DNA of 64,000 nt, from assembly GCA_038061695.1 (NCBI GenBank), contig JBBTYT010000001.1, positions 1-64,000 on the forward strand, given 5' to 3'. This document shows positions 7,843 to 16,411 of this stretch, piece by piece. This DNA is from M10-OD1-4 sp038061695. Its GTDB lineage: Bacteria; Patescibacteriota; Minisyncoccia; GWC2-36-17; M10-OD1-4. The notes under the pieces are model-generated. The model was not told the origin of the DNA, did no database searches, and saw nothing but the letters and a program-made list of their open reading frames with translations. Position 1 is the first letter of the stretch, and the number at the start of each line of letters is the position of its first letter. Both the position numbers and the translations under genes were made by a program.

Positions 7843-9552
7843 ATGCAAAAAACACTCATAGATATATTAATAGCTTTAGGCAAAGTATCAGAAAACGATG
7901 CTAAGCTTTTAAGGCAAAATTTAACCACCTCTAAAATGACAGAGGAGGATTTTTTATTGACTAAGTTTTCGGAAGATATTATTTTTAATGCAAAAAGTAA
8001 GTTTTACGGAGTACCACTTAAAGAGATAGCCGAAGATTATCGCATTACAAGTTGGGCTTTATCTCAAATCCCGGAAGAAACGGCAAAGACATATAAATTC
8101 ATACCGCTTAAGAAAGAGGGGTCACTTTTGGAATTAGGTATGGTTCATCCGCAAGATATGATGGCATCAGATGCTGTGAAATTTATTTTAACAAGTAAAA
8201 ATCTCAATGCTAATATTTTTTTAATAACGAATACTCAATTTGACTCTCTATTTAAACAATACTCTGCTATTGGAGTTAAAGTGCAAGAGGCTATTTCAGA
8301 AATTCAAGAAGATGTGGTTCCTGAGATAAAAATCAATTCGGACGATGGTAGTAAAATTCTTGCGGAGGCCCCAATAAATAAAATAGTCAATGTGATTTTT
8401 AAACATGCTTATGAAGGAGGAGCATCCGATATACATATTGAGCCGATTGATGATAATACGCGTATAAGATTTAGAGTTGATGGTGTGTTGCACGCATCTT
8501 TATACTTGCCAAAGGAGACTCACAGCGCCATAGTTTCTAAGATTAAGATATTATCAAATCTTAAGATAGATGAATCAAGAATACCTCAGGATGGAAGATT
8601 TAGACAGATAATGTATGATCATCCAGTGGATTTTCGTGTTTCAACATTTCCAACCACTTCAGGAGAAAAGGTTGTTATTCGTATTTTAGATTCATATTCT
8701 GGATTAAAGAAAATAGAAGATCTTGGTTTTGTTGGTTATTCTTACGATAAGATAATGGAAGCTCTAAAAAGACCATTTGGTATGGTTCTTACAACCGGAC
8801 CCACCGGTTCAGGAAAATCTACAACACTACAATCAATGCTCGGTATTTTAAATAAAGAAGAGGTTAATGTGGTAAGCTTAGAGGATCCTGTAGAATATTA
8901 CATATCAGGAGTTAATCAATCTCAAGTAAGACCTGAGATCCAATATACCTTTGCTTCAGGCTTAAGGAGTATATTGCGTCAAGATCCGAATGTTATTATG
9001 GTTGGTGAGATAAGAGATAAAGAGACAGCTAACCTAGCTACTCATGCCGCACTTACAGGGCATATAGTTTTGTCAACAATTCATACGAATGATGCCCTTG
9101 GTGTAATACCCAGGCTTATTGATATGGGCGTGGAGTCATTTTTGTTGCCACCGGCATTGAATTTAGTTATAGCGCAAAGATTAGTAAAAAAATTATGTGT
9201 CTCTTGTAAAACTACATATAAGCCTGAAGGTAGAGCAAGGGAAATATTAAATGAGGTTATATTGGGGATGCCTAAGTTTTTACAAGATGAATTAAATAAA
9301 AATGAAGTAAATATATGTCAAGCTAAAGGGTGTCCAAAGTGCTCCGGTAAAGGGACGAAGGGGAGAATAGTTATTTTTGAAGTTATAGAGATGACAAAGG
9401 AGTTAAGGGATATAATAATAAATGGACAATTTAACGCAAAGATTGAAGAGGAAACTAAAAGACAGAATATGATAACGATGAAACAAGATGGTATTATTAA
9501 GGTGTTAAAAGGTATTATTTCGCTAGAAGATGTTGTACAAGCAACAGTTTAG
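7843..9552 (+). CDS. pilB: PilB, type IV pilus extension ATPase
   Basis: A 569-residue GspE/PilB secretion ATPase. The N-terminal GspE-II domain (to about 150) precedes the N2 domain and the RecA-like motor, with Walker A GPTGSGKS at about 319, the Asp box, and Walker B with VIMVGEIRD near 388. The tetracysteine zinc site (CVSC and CPKCSGKG) near 450-510 is typical of PilB and absent in PilT. It powers pilus polymerisation at the inner membrane together with PilC. Confidence 0.95.
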   Translation: MQKTLIDILIALGKVSENDAKLLRQNLTTSKMTEEDFLLTKFSEDIIFNAKSKFYGVPLKEIAEDYRITSWALSQIPEETAKTYKFIPLKKEGSLLELGMVHPQDMMASDAVKFILTSKNLNANIFLITNTQFDSLFKQYSAIGVKVQEAISEIQEDVVPEIKINSDDGSKILAEAPINKIVNVIFKHAYEGGASDIHIEPIDDNTRIRFRVDGVLHASLYLPKETHSAIVSKIKILSNLKIDESRIPQDGRFRQIMYDHPVDFRVSTFPTTSGEKVVIRILDSYSGLKKIEDLGFVGYSYDKIMEALKRPFGMVLTTGPTGSGKSTTLQSMLGILNKEEVNVVSLEDPVEYYISGVNQSQVRPEIQYTFASGLRSILRQDPNVIMVGEIRDKETANLATHAALTGHIVLSTIHTNDALGVIPRLIDMGVESFLLPPALNLVIAQRLVKKLCVSCKTTYKPEGRAREILNEVILGMPKFLQDELNKNEVNICQAKGCPKCSGKGTKGRIVIFEVIEMTKELRDIIINGQFNAKIEEETKRQNMITMKQDGIIKVLKGIISLEDVVQATV

Positions 9553-9587
9553 TAGTTTTTAGTATTATAAATATAAAGTTTTAAAAT

Positions 9588-9962
9588 ATGGATAGAAAAA
9601 AAATTTTAATAATAGAGGATGATGCTCTTTTGTCCAATATGTATCAGACAAAATTTAATTCTGAAGGATTTTGTATGATAGTGGTTGCTGATGGCGAGTC
9701 TGGTATCAAGCTTTTATCAGAAGGTCTTAATCCAAGTATGGTGTTGCTTGATATTGTTATGCCAAAAATGGATGGTATAGAGGTTCTTGAAAAAATAAAG
9801 CAAATGGAGATATGTAAAGATGTGCCGGTTATAATGTTAACAAATTTAGGACAGAAGGAGAATATTGATAAAGCTACGAAGTCTGGTGCCGTAGGTTATA
9901 TTGTAAAGGCGAATTATACGCCATCCGAAGTTGTGAAAAAAGTTAGAGAAATTATAGGCTAG
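9588..9962 (+). CDS. Single-domain CheY-like response regulator
   Basis: A 124-residue receiver domain with every active residue in place: acidic pair D11/D12, phospho-acceptor D55 (LLDIVMPKMDG), T85 and K107. There is no output domain, so it should work by binding a partner protein, in the way PilG/PilH or CheY do. It sits between the extension and retraction motors, which suggests control of pilus activity. No histidine kinase is seen in the window, so its phospho-donor is unknown. Confidence 0.9.
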   Translation: MDRKKILIIEDDALLSNMYQTKFNSEGFCMIVVADGESGIKLLSEGLNPSMVLLDIVMPKMDGIEVLEKIKQMEICKDVPVIMLTNLGQKENIDKATKSGAVGYIVKANYTPSEVVKKVREIIG

Positions 9963-9988
9963 ATTAATTAAATGATTTTTTAAATATT

Positions 9989-11056
9989 ATGAATGATTTA
10001 AAAAGAGAATTTGAGGCGTTGCTTTACGAGGTTGTTGCAAGAAAGGCATCTGATTTACATTTATCAATAGGAAGGAAACCTCAATTTAGAATAGACGGCT
10101 CTCTGGTTACTTTTGAAGAGGCGGATATCATAAGTGAAAAGAAGGGTAATGATTTAATGTCTATTCTTATGAGTGAGAATCAGAAAGAAAGATTTTTGGA
10201 AAATAGAGAAATAGATTTTTCATATACAGTTGATGGTATAGGAAGATTTCGCGTTAATGTTTTTTTTCAGAGAGGTAATTTTTCAGTAGCCTTAAGACTT
10301 ATTCCAAGCTCTATACAGACATTGGACGAACTTGGACATCCTGATGTTTTGCATGATCTTTTAAAAACTTCACAAGGATTTTTTATTGTTGTCGGTCCTT
10401 CAGGTCAAGGTAAATCTACTACGCTCGCATCAATGATAGATGAAATAAATCATCAAAGGAAAAATCATATAGTTACAATAGAGGATCCGATAGAGTATTT
10501 ATTTGAAGATATTAAATCAATTATTGATCAGAGGGAGGTTGGTAATGATACAAAAGGTTTTAATGTGGCATTGCGTTCTGTTTTGCGTCAGGATCCAGAT
10601 GTTATTATGGTTGGTGAAATGAGGGATTCAGAAACAATATCAGCGGCTATTACCGCTTCGGAAACAGGACATCTTGTTTTTTCAACATTGCATACGAATA
10701 ATGCTTCACAAACAATAGATAGAATAATAGACTCTTTCCCACCGGCGCAACAGAGTCAGATAAAGGCTCAACTTGCAGGAACGCTTTTAGGGGTTCTTTC
10801 AAAGAGGTTAATTCCAAGGATAGACGGAGGTAGAGTAGCGGCATTTGAGCTTCTAATAGCAAATTCAGCTGTTAGAAATCTAATTAGAGAAGGAAAGACA
10901 CATCAAATTGATCTTGTTATTGAAACATCAGCAGATATAGGTATGGTATCTTTAAATAAATCGCTTTCTTATCTTGTAAAAAGCGGAATTATTACTATGG
11001 AGAACGCCGAGATGCACTCTCTTAACCCAGTGGAATTAAGGATGCTTATTAAATAG
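9989..11056 (+). CDS. pilT: PilT, type IV pilus retraction ATPase
   Basis: 355 residues, the normal PilT length. It has the N-terminal PAS-like domain (ASDLHLSIGRKP), Walker A GPSGQGKS at about 136, Walker B DVIMVGEMRD near 207, the His box HLVFSTLHTN, and the PilT signature AVRNLIREGKTHQI in the C-terminal domain. The PilB zinc cysteines are absent, which separates it from the upstream ATPase. It drives pilus retraction, needed for twitching and for DNA uptake. Confidence 0.95.
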   Translation: MNDLKREFEALLYEVVARKASDLHLSIGRKPQFRIDGSLVTFEEADIISEKKGNDLMSILMSENQKERFLENREIDFSYTVDGIGRFRVNVFFQRGNFSVALRLIPSSIQTLDELGHPDVLHDLLKTSQGFFIVVGPSGQGKSTTLASMIDEINHQRKNHIVTIEDPIEYLFEDIKSIIDQREVGNDTKGFNVALRSVLRQDPDVIMVGEMRDSETISAAITASETGHLVFSTLHTNNASQTIDRIIDSFPPAQQSQIKAQLAGTLLGVLSKRLIPRIDGGRVAAFELLIANSAVRNLIREGKTHQIDLVIETSADIGMVSLNKSLSYLVKSGIITMENAEMHSLNPVELRMLIK

Positions 11057-11106
11057 AGGTTTTTAAGTATTAATCTAAAACCTAAAAACTATAACCTAAG
11101 ACCTAG
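11056..11106. repeat. CCTAAAA-type repeat, copy 2 (pilT-pilC gap)
   Basis: A forward unit at 11074..11106 (CTAAAACCTAAAAACTATAA, continuing with ACCTAGAAA) ends just before the pilC start. A short degenerate reverse arm, GAGGTTTTTAAG, lies at about 11056..11067. It matches copies 1, 3, 4 and 5. Confidence 0.6.
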
Positions 11107-11111
11107 AAAAA

Positions 11112-12317
11112 ATGTTATTTAAATACGAAGCAAAAACATATCAAGGTGAAACAAAGAATGGGACGATTGAAGCATCATCACAGAGTATTGCTGTTGACAT
11201 ACTACAAAAAAGCGATTTAATACTTCTTGATATTGTTGAGGCGTCAGATATTTCATTAGCTACAAAAAAGCTTAAGTTTTTTGAACATATTCCAAAGAAA
11301 GAAGTTTTTATGTTTTCTCGCCAGCTTTCTGTTTTATTTGAAGCTAAGGTTCCTGTTGTGGAATCTTTACGCACAATGATTGATCAAACAAGAAGCGTAG
11401 CATTTAAAGAGATTTTGGAAAAAGTAACAAAGAGCGTTAATGATGGAAATCCTTTATCAAAATCTTTTGCAGAACATAAAAAAGTTTTTTCTGATTTTTA
11501 TATAAGCATTGTGAAGTCTGGTGAGCTTTCAGGAAATCTTGAAACCGTTTTCTCTTATTTAGCCGAGTCTCTTGAAAGAGATTATTATTTAACACAAAAA
11601 GTCAGAGGCGCAATGATTTATCCCGCATTTATTATATTTGCAATGATTGCCGTTACATTTGTGATGATGATTTGGGTTATTCCTAATCTTACTTCTGTTT
11701 TTACAGAATCAAATATGGAGTTGCCTTTTTTAACTCAAATTATAGTTAATATATCAGATGTATTTCAAGAGTTTTGGTGGTTAATACTTTTTGTTTTGGT
11801 TGGTGGAGCGACTGGTTTTTGGCAGTGGGTATCAACTGAAAATGGTAAAATGATCTGGGGCTCAATCCAGCTTGAAATACCAGTTTTTGGCGAGATTTTA
11901 ACAAAATTTTATCTTGCAAGATTCTCAGATTCTTTAAGCACATTAATAGTCGGTGGATTGCCAATTGTAAAATCACTAGAGACTTCTGCTGATGTCGTAG
12001 GTAATTATACATATAAAAAAATCTTAAGAGAGACTATTGATGTTGTAAAAAAAGGAGGAACTATAAGTTCAGTTTTTAGAAGATATAAAGAAGTTCCAAT
12101 TATGGTTACTCAAATGATTTCAATAGGTGAGCAAGCAGGTAAGCTGGATGGCACATTGAAGACAATTTCTAAATTTTATAGCAAGGAAGTTGAGAGTGCT
12201 ATGGATAATATGGTGACATTAATAGAGCCATTACTTATTTTGGTGTTAGGAACAGGAGTAGGAATATTGATAGTCGCAATTTTAATGCCGATGTATAATC
12301 TTACCGCCGCTATATAG
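11112..12317 (+). CDS. pilC: PilC, type IV pilus inner-membrane platform protein
   Basis: 401 residues with the two GspF domains of the family. The first holds MFSRQLSVLFEAKVPVVESL, and the second FSDSLSTLIVGGLPIVKSL, each followed by a transmembrane hairpin region; transmembrane helices are near 165-190, 220-240 and 370-395. PilC is the membrane scaffold on which PilB and PilT act. The gene order pilB-(regulator)-pilT-pilC is the common one in this group. Confidence 0.95.
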   Translation: MLFKYEAKTYQGETKNGTIEASSQSIAVDILQKSDLILLDIVEASDISLATKKLKFFEHIPKKEVFMFSRQLSVLFEAKVPVVESLRTMIDQTRSVAFKEILEKVTKSVNDGNPLSKSFAEHKKVFSDFYISIVKSGELSGNLETVFSYLAESLERDYYLTQKVRGAMIYPAFIIFAMIAVTFVMMIWVIPNLTSVFTESNMELPFLTQIIVNISDVFQEFWWLILFVLVGGATGFWQWVSTENGKMIWGSIQLEIPVFGEILTKFYLARFSDSLSTLIVGGLPIVKSLETSADVVGNYTYKKILRETIDVVKKGGTISSVFRRYKEVPIMVTQMISIGEQAGKLDGTLKTISKFYSKEVESAMDNMVTLIEPLLILVLGTGVGILIVAILMPMYNLTAAI

Positions 12318-12765
12318 TTTTTAGGTTATAGTTGCTAGGTTTTAGTTGTTAAAAATTTATGGTTAAAATTAACTCTTATAAAGATTTAATCGTATGGCAA
12401 AGGTCTATGCAATTAGTTGAAAATATTTATAAAATAACTGAGAAATTTCCCAAAGAAGAAATTTATGGTCTGACTGCGCAAATGAGAAGATCTGCCGTAT
12501 CAATTCCTTCAAACATAGCAGAAGGAAGTTGTAGGGGAACAAGAAAGGATTACGCGCAATTTTTAAGAATGGCATATGGATCTGGCGCTGAGCTTGAAAC
12601 ACAAATAGAGATAGCAAAAAGATTACTAGGAAAACAAAAAATTGATTATTCTGACGTTGATAAATTTTTAGATGAAGTAATGAAGATGCTTAATTCTTTA
12701 ATAAAAAGACTAACCACCAACATCTAACAACTAAAACCTAGAACCTAAAATCTAGCACCTAGTGA
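12315..12765. mobile_element. Intervening-sequence-like element: inverted repeats around a four-helix-bundle gene (repeat copy 3)
   Basis: The reverse repeat unit (about 12315..12351) and the forward unit (12725..12765) flank a single gene. Their inner 17 bases, CTAGGTTTTAGTTGTTA at 12335..12351 and its complement at 12725..12741, are a perfect inverted repeat; outer parts match with a small gap. This layout is the one known for intervening sequences within 23S rRNA genes, but here it lies between pilC and a pilin gene. Mobility is inferred. Confidence 0.6.
12359..12727 (+). CDS. Four-helix-bundle protein, 23S rRNA intervening-sequence (IVS) family
   Basis: 122 residues with the family signature: SYKDLIVWQRSMQLVENIYK near the start, YGLTAQMRRSAVSIPSNIAEG in the middle and FLRMAYGSGAELETQIEIA after it. 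The family was first noticed as an ORF within 23S rRNA intervening sequences; relatives (Avd) accompany diversity-generating retroelements. No reverse transcriptase or variable repeat is visible here. Its molecular function is not established. The stop codon is part of the right inverted repeat. Confidence 0.9.
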   Translation: MVKINSYKDLIVWQRSMQLVENIYKITEKFPKEEIYGLTAQMRRSAVSIPSNIAEGSCRGTRKDYAQFLRMAYGSGAELETQIEIAKRLLGKQKIDYSDVDKFLDEVMKMLNSLIKRLTTNI

Positions 12766-12797
12766 AAGAGTTATTCACAGCTGTATTCAATTTAAAG

Positions 12798-12826
12798 TTG
12801 TTAAAATAAATATTTACTTGTATAAT
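12798..12826 (+). promoter_or_regulatory. Promoter of the major prepilin gene
   Basis: TTGTTA (12798..12803) and TATAAT (12821..12826) are spaced by 17 bases. Transcription should begin near 12833, giving an untranslated leader of about 90 bases that contains an AT-rich palindrome (AATAAATAATTTATT). This is one of the better promoters in the pilus locus, as expected for a major pilin. Confidence 0.6.
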
Positions 12827-12925
12827 ATATGAATATGATAAATAAATAATTTATTCAAGGTCGAAAGTTAATCAAATCTTATGAGCCACTTAAGCTTAGG
12901 GCTTATGAGAATATTAAAGAAAATT

Positions 12926-13390
12926 ATGAAAAGAAATCAAAAAGGTTTTACGCTTATCGAACTTTTAGTCGTTATCGCTATTATCGGTATATTGTCTTCT
13001 ATCGTTTTAGTCTCTTTGAATACTGCCAGAGTAAAAGCTAGAGATGCTAAGAGAACAGCGGATATGCAAGCAATTTCTACAGCTCAGGTTTTATTTGCTG
13101 ATTCTCAGACAGCATTTAGATATGTAGCAGTTTCAGCTGCCGCTTGTACTGGCTGGGATGGTGTTAATTGTCCTCTTGTTACAGACGGAGTTCCAGCATT
13201 TTCTACTCTTATGCCAGTATTACCTGTTAATCCTTCAGCAACAGGACTTTATCATTATAAGAATGTTGGTTCTGATTCTACATATTGTGTAGCGGCTGAT
13301 TTAGAGTCACCTGCTGGAGATGCATTTGTTTGTACTTCTGTGCGTTGCGCTAAGTTAACTGTTGTATCTACTGCTTGTGTAGAACAGTAA
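12926..13390 (+). CDS. Type IV prepilin, probable major pilin
   Basis: The mature N-terminus is classic: KRNQKG then FTLIELLVVIAIIGILSSIV, with cleavage after the glycine and E5 in place. The body has four or more cysteines (ACTGWDGVNCP, CVAADLESP, CTSVRCAKL) and fits a small pseudopilin-like pilin. I place the start at 12926 because MKRNQKG is a normal short leader; ATGs at 12881 and 12905 would give a longer one. It has its own promoter and a strong terminator, and is cut by the PilD-type peptidase at 16412. Confidence 0.88.
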   Translation: MKRNQKGFTLIELLVVIAIIGILSSIVLVSLNTARVKARDAKRTADMQAISTAQVLFADSQTAFRYVAVSAAACTGWDGVNCPLVTDGVPAFSTLMPVLPVNPSATGLYHYKNVGSDSTYCVAADLESPAGDAFVCTSVRCAKLTVVSTACVEQ

Positions 13391-13414
13391 TTTAGATTCT
13401 ATTTAATTTAAAAT

Positions 13415-13454
13415 AAAAATTAGCGCACAATATTGTGTGCTAATTTTTATTTTT
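13415..13454. terminator. Intrinsic terminator after the major prepilin gene
   Basis: A near-perfect palindrome, AAAAATTAGC-GCACAATATT-GTGTGCTAATTTTT (13415..13448) has one G-T pair in the stem, and is followed by more T. It can work in both directions. Confidence 0.85.
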
Positions 13455-13463
13455 TTGGAAGTA

Positions 13464-13472
13464 TGATATAAT
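13464..13472 (+). promoter_or_regulatory. Extended -10 promoter for the 13507 gene
   Basis: TGATATAAT (13464..13472) is a full extended -10 element just after the terminator. It has no clear -35 box. The leader would be about 28 bases. Confidence 0.5.
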
Positions 13473-13506
13473 AAATATATCTTTTAATAAATTTTAATCT
13501 TAATTT

Positions 13507-14184
13507 ATGAAATATAATATTTTAAAGATGACATTTTTAATAACTTCTTTTGCTATGCTTTCATTTGTCGGCGCTATCTTAATTAAAAATTCCTACGCTC
13601 AGTGGGTTGGCCCCACTGGCGCGCCTCCATCAAATAATACATTGCCCTCTTTAAATACAGGAATTACAGATCAGATAAAAACAGGCGGTTTAACAGTTGG
13701 AAGATTAAACACATCAGGGAATATAACTGCAGGCGGAATTATTTGTGATTCTTCGGGGTGTATAAATTCTTCTGCTTTAGAAGCAGATCCAACAGTTCTC
13801 GCATCTGTTAAAGATGGAGTATCTTGGGCTGAGCTTGCAACTGTTCCAGCAGGTTTCTTAGATGGTATTGATAATGTTGGAGCAGTTGTCGCAGAAACAG
13901 ATCCAACAGTTCTCGCATCTGTTAAAGATGGAGTATCTTGGGCTGAGCTTGCAACTGTTCCAGCAGGTTTCTTAGATGGTATTGATAATGTTGGAGCAGT
14001 TACTCTCAATAGTGTTGGAACTAATGAAGTTATTGATGGCTCTCTAATGATGTCAGATATGAATGCCACGGTTATTCAGGCTAGAATTTCGGGTACTTGT
14101 TTATCAGGTATTTCCGTTGTGAATTCAAATGGAACCGTTGGTTGTGTAGTGGCTGGTTCATCGGAAGCTGTTTACGCTCCATAA
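13507..14184 (+). CDS. Secreted tail-fibre-like protein with an exact tandem duplication
   Basis: 225 residues with a signal peptide ending near SYAQW, then a proline-rich stretch (GPTGAPPSNNTLPSLN) and a fibre-like GGLTVGRLNTSGNITAGG. Two copies of a 38-residue unit (DPTVLASVKDGVSWAELATV and onward, GFLDGIDNVGAV) follow, identical at the DNA level. The C-terminal part has two cysteines (GTCLSGISVVNSNGTVGCVV). This style of short fibre protein recurs in Parcubacteria pilus loci; a tip or adhesin role would fit but is inferred only from position. Confidence 0.7.
   Translation: MKYNILKMTFLITSFAMLSFVGAILIKNSYAQWVGPTGAPPSNNTLPSLNTGITDQIKTGGLTVGRLNTSGNITAGGIICDSSGCINSSALEADPTVLASVKDGVSWAELATVPAGFLDGIDNVGAVVAETDPTVLASVKDGVSWAELATVPAGFLDGIDNVGAVTLNSVGTNEVIDGSLMMSDMNATVIQARISGTCLSGISVVNSNGTVGCVVAGSSEAVYAP
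13785..14001 (+). repeat. Tandem duplication, 114-bp period
   Basis: Positions 13785..13887 and 13899..14001 are identical over 103 bases with a period of 114 bases (38 codons), so the copies are in frame. The lack of silent differences points to a recent duplication or ongoing homogenisation. Confidence 0.95.
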
Positions 14185-14201
14185 TTTTGAATTAGAAGAT
14201 T

Positions 14202-14891
14202 ATGAAAAAAACAATAATAATAACAATAATATTTATACTTATTACTATAGTTGTTTTTTCTATTTTGTACTTTTCTTTTTCTTTAAAAAAAGGTGAAGAT
14301 CTAAGTAATGTTACTACATTAAATGAGAGAGAAATTCAAAAAAATACTCTTGAGATTATAAAAACAAAAGACTTTTCTCTATGCGAAAATATAAGTGATA
14401 TTACATATAAATCTGTTTGTATAAATAATATTGCGATGATGTTAGCAAAAGAGAGCGGCGATATCTCTTATTGTCAAAAAATGGATGGTAAATTAATAAC
14501 AACTCAAGAGTGTGAAATACAAACTCTCTCTGTAAAACTTTCTGAGAGCGGTGATGCAACCTTATGCGATAAATTCACTAATCAAGTATCTAAAGATGAT
14601 TGTAAAAATGGTTTTTATTTAAGTGTTTCACAAGAGAAAGGCGATATTTCTTTATGCAAAAATATAAAAAATAAAACAGATTCAGATTTATGTATTAATT
14701 CTTACAATACAAGGAAAGTTTTCTTAAATGATCCGGCTAACTTTGATTGTTCTTTGATGATTGGTGATGATGCAATATCCGATTGCAAGAAAGTAAAAGA
14801 TATTATAAGTGATTTTGGTAATAATGTCATTTTGTCGCCGGATAAATGTTTGCAACTCAAAACATCTTTATTTTCAACTTATTGTATATGA
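14202..14891 (+). CDS. Membrane-anchored cysteine-repeat protein, function unknown
   Basis: 229 residues: an N-terminal transmembrane helix (3-27) and an extracytoplasmic region with repeats built on GDxSxCxxI. Instances are TKDFSLCENI, SGDISYCQKM, SGDATLCDKF and KGDISLCKNI, about 33-36 residues apart, each followed by a second cysteine about ten residues later. The spacing suggests paired disulfides in a helical-hairpin solenoid. It lies in a run of secreted proteins inside the pilus locus. I do not recognise a named family. Confidence 0.7.
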   Translation: MKKTIIITIIFILITIVVFSILYFSFSLKKGEDLSNVTTLNEREIQKNTLEIIKTKDFSLCENISDITYKSVCINNIAMMLAKESGDISYCQKMDGKLITTQECEIQTLSVKLSESGDATLCDKFTNQVSKDDCKNGFYLSVSQEKGDISLCKNIKNKTDSDLCINSYNTRKVFLNDPANFDCSLMIGDDAISDCKKVKDIISDFGNNVILSPDKCLQLKTSLFSTYCI

Positions 14892-16408
14892 GATATATTT
14901 TTTTATTAATTTTTGCTTTTATATTATCTTCTTTCGGAATCAAAGATGTTTTTGCGGCGGAAGGTGATCTTTTGTGGTCAAAAAGCATAGATCAGACATC
15001 TAGCCAAGATTCGGCAACAGCTATTGCCGTTGATGCATCCGGTATTTATGTTGCCGGGCGTATCCAGAATGTTACTGGCTATGATGCTAAGATAGATAAG
15101 TTGTCGCTAGACGGGACAACTGTCATAGCAAGCAGAATACTGAATATAGCAAATCCTTATAGAGCGGAGATCACAGATATAGCTTTAGATGCCACTGGTA
15201 TATATATATCAGGATATAAGTATGCTTGTTGTCTAGCATGGGACCTTGAATGGTTTGTAAAGAAAATATCTTTAGATTTAACAACAGAGATCTGGTCTGA
15301 TAATCAAAATTATACTGTTGGCGGTAGTACTGAAGATACGGCAAATAGCATTGCTGTTGACGCTACTGGTCTTTATGTTGGCGGTTCTATTTTACATGGA
15401 GGCGCTGGAAGCAAGTGGCGGTTAGAAAAAAGAAGCTTAACTACCGGTATTGTCTCGGATTTTGCGATAATAGATGTTGGACCAACCGGTATGTATAATA
15501 ATCTTAAAAGTATTGATATTGATGCAACAAGTATTTATTTAGCTGGTTCTTTTTCTGATTCTTCAAGTAATAAGAATTGGAGGATAGAGAAAAGGGCGAT
15601 TTCTAACTTAAATACTATTATCTGGGCAAGGAATGTTGGAACGGGTGCAAATAATATACCTTATAGCATTGCTGTTGATGCTACTGGTGTTTATGTTGGC
15701 GGTACTTTTACAACTTGGAATATAAAAAAGCTTTCTATTGTTGATGGTACTGTTATTTGGAGTAGAAGTGATTCCACTGTAGTGAACGGCTATCCTGCTA
15801 GTATTGATCTTGGAGCACCAGGTAATATCTACTCTATTGGATATGATATAAAAGTAGGTTCTGATTCTTGGTGGCATTTTGATAAGAGAGATACAAATGG
15901 AAATCTTTTGTGGTCGCAAGAAGAAAATCCATCTCTTAACTTTGATATTCCATTTGGGGTAGTTATTGATTCTGCAAGCAATGGCATTTATGTAGTTGGC
16001 TATGACGCTATTTTAGGAAATGCTAATATTGAGTGGCGAATAGAGAAGAGAACGCTTTCTCTTATTTGTACTGGTCAAAAAGTATTTGTCTGGACGGATC
16101 CTGCTTTAACTGCTGGTCTTACAAAAATAAGAAAGGTTCATATAGATGAGCTTCGTTCAAATATTAATATTATGCGTTTGGATGCCGGTTTAATAACTTT
16201 CTTGTGGACAGATCCTATTATTGCATCAGGAGCTACGAAGATTAGAGCAACACATATTCAAGAGTTGAGGACAGCTATATTAGATGTTTATACAGCTTGT
16301 GGTTCTATAGCGCCGGTCTTTTCTGACGCAACCTTAGTAGCTGGAACAACAAAAATAAGAAAAGTTCATATAGACGAACTTAGAAGTGCTGTAAATCTTG
16401 TTCCGTAA
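14888..16408 (+). CDS. Secreted beta-propeller-like protein with C-terminal WTDP/HIDELR repeats
   Basis: I start it at 14888, where the ATG overlaps the previous stop as ATGA and gives a clean signal peptide (MRYIFLLIFAFILSS, cleavage near VFA-AEG); an upstream ATG at 14846 gives a poor leader. Residues 30-390 hold about seven repeats of the form AIAVDATGIYVGG with WRIEKR strands, like SBBP-type beta-propeller proteins. The last 115 residues have three copies of a motif with WTDPALTAG, TKIRKVHIDELRSNIN. The function is unknown; surface exposure is likely. Confidence 0.75.
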   Translation: MRYIFLLIFAFILSSFGIKDVFAAEGDLLWSKSIDQTSSQDSATAIAVDASGIYVAGRIQNVTGYDAKIDKLSLDGTTVIASRILNIANPYRAEITDIALDATGIYISGYKYACCLAWDLEWFVKKISLDLTTEIWSDNQNYTVGGSTEDTANSIAVDATGLYVGGSILHGGAGSKWRLEKRSLTTGIVSDFAIIDVGPTGMYNNLKSIDIDATSIYLAGSFSDSSSNKNWRIEKRAISNLNTIIWARNVGTGANNIPYSIAVDATGVYVGGTFTTWNIKKLSIVDGTVIWSRSDSTVVNGYPASIDLGAPGNIYSIGYDIKVGSDSWWHFDKRDTNGNLLWSQEENPSLNFDIPFGVVIDSASNGIYVVGYDAILGNANIEWRIEKRTLSLICTGQKVFVWTDPALTAGLTKIRKVHIDELRSNINIMRLDAGLITFLWTDPIIASGATKIRATHIQELRTAILDVYTACGSIAPVFSDATLVAGTTKIRKVHIDELRSAVNLVP

Positions 16409-16411
16409 TAT

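Noticed and set aside
12359..13390. Diversity-generating retroelement, because the four-helix-bundle protein resembles Avd
   Set aside because: No reverse transcriptase, template repeat or variable repeat is visible; the inverted-repeat flanks fit an intervening-sequence element better.
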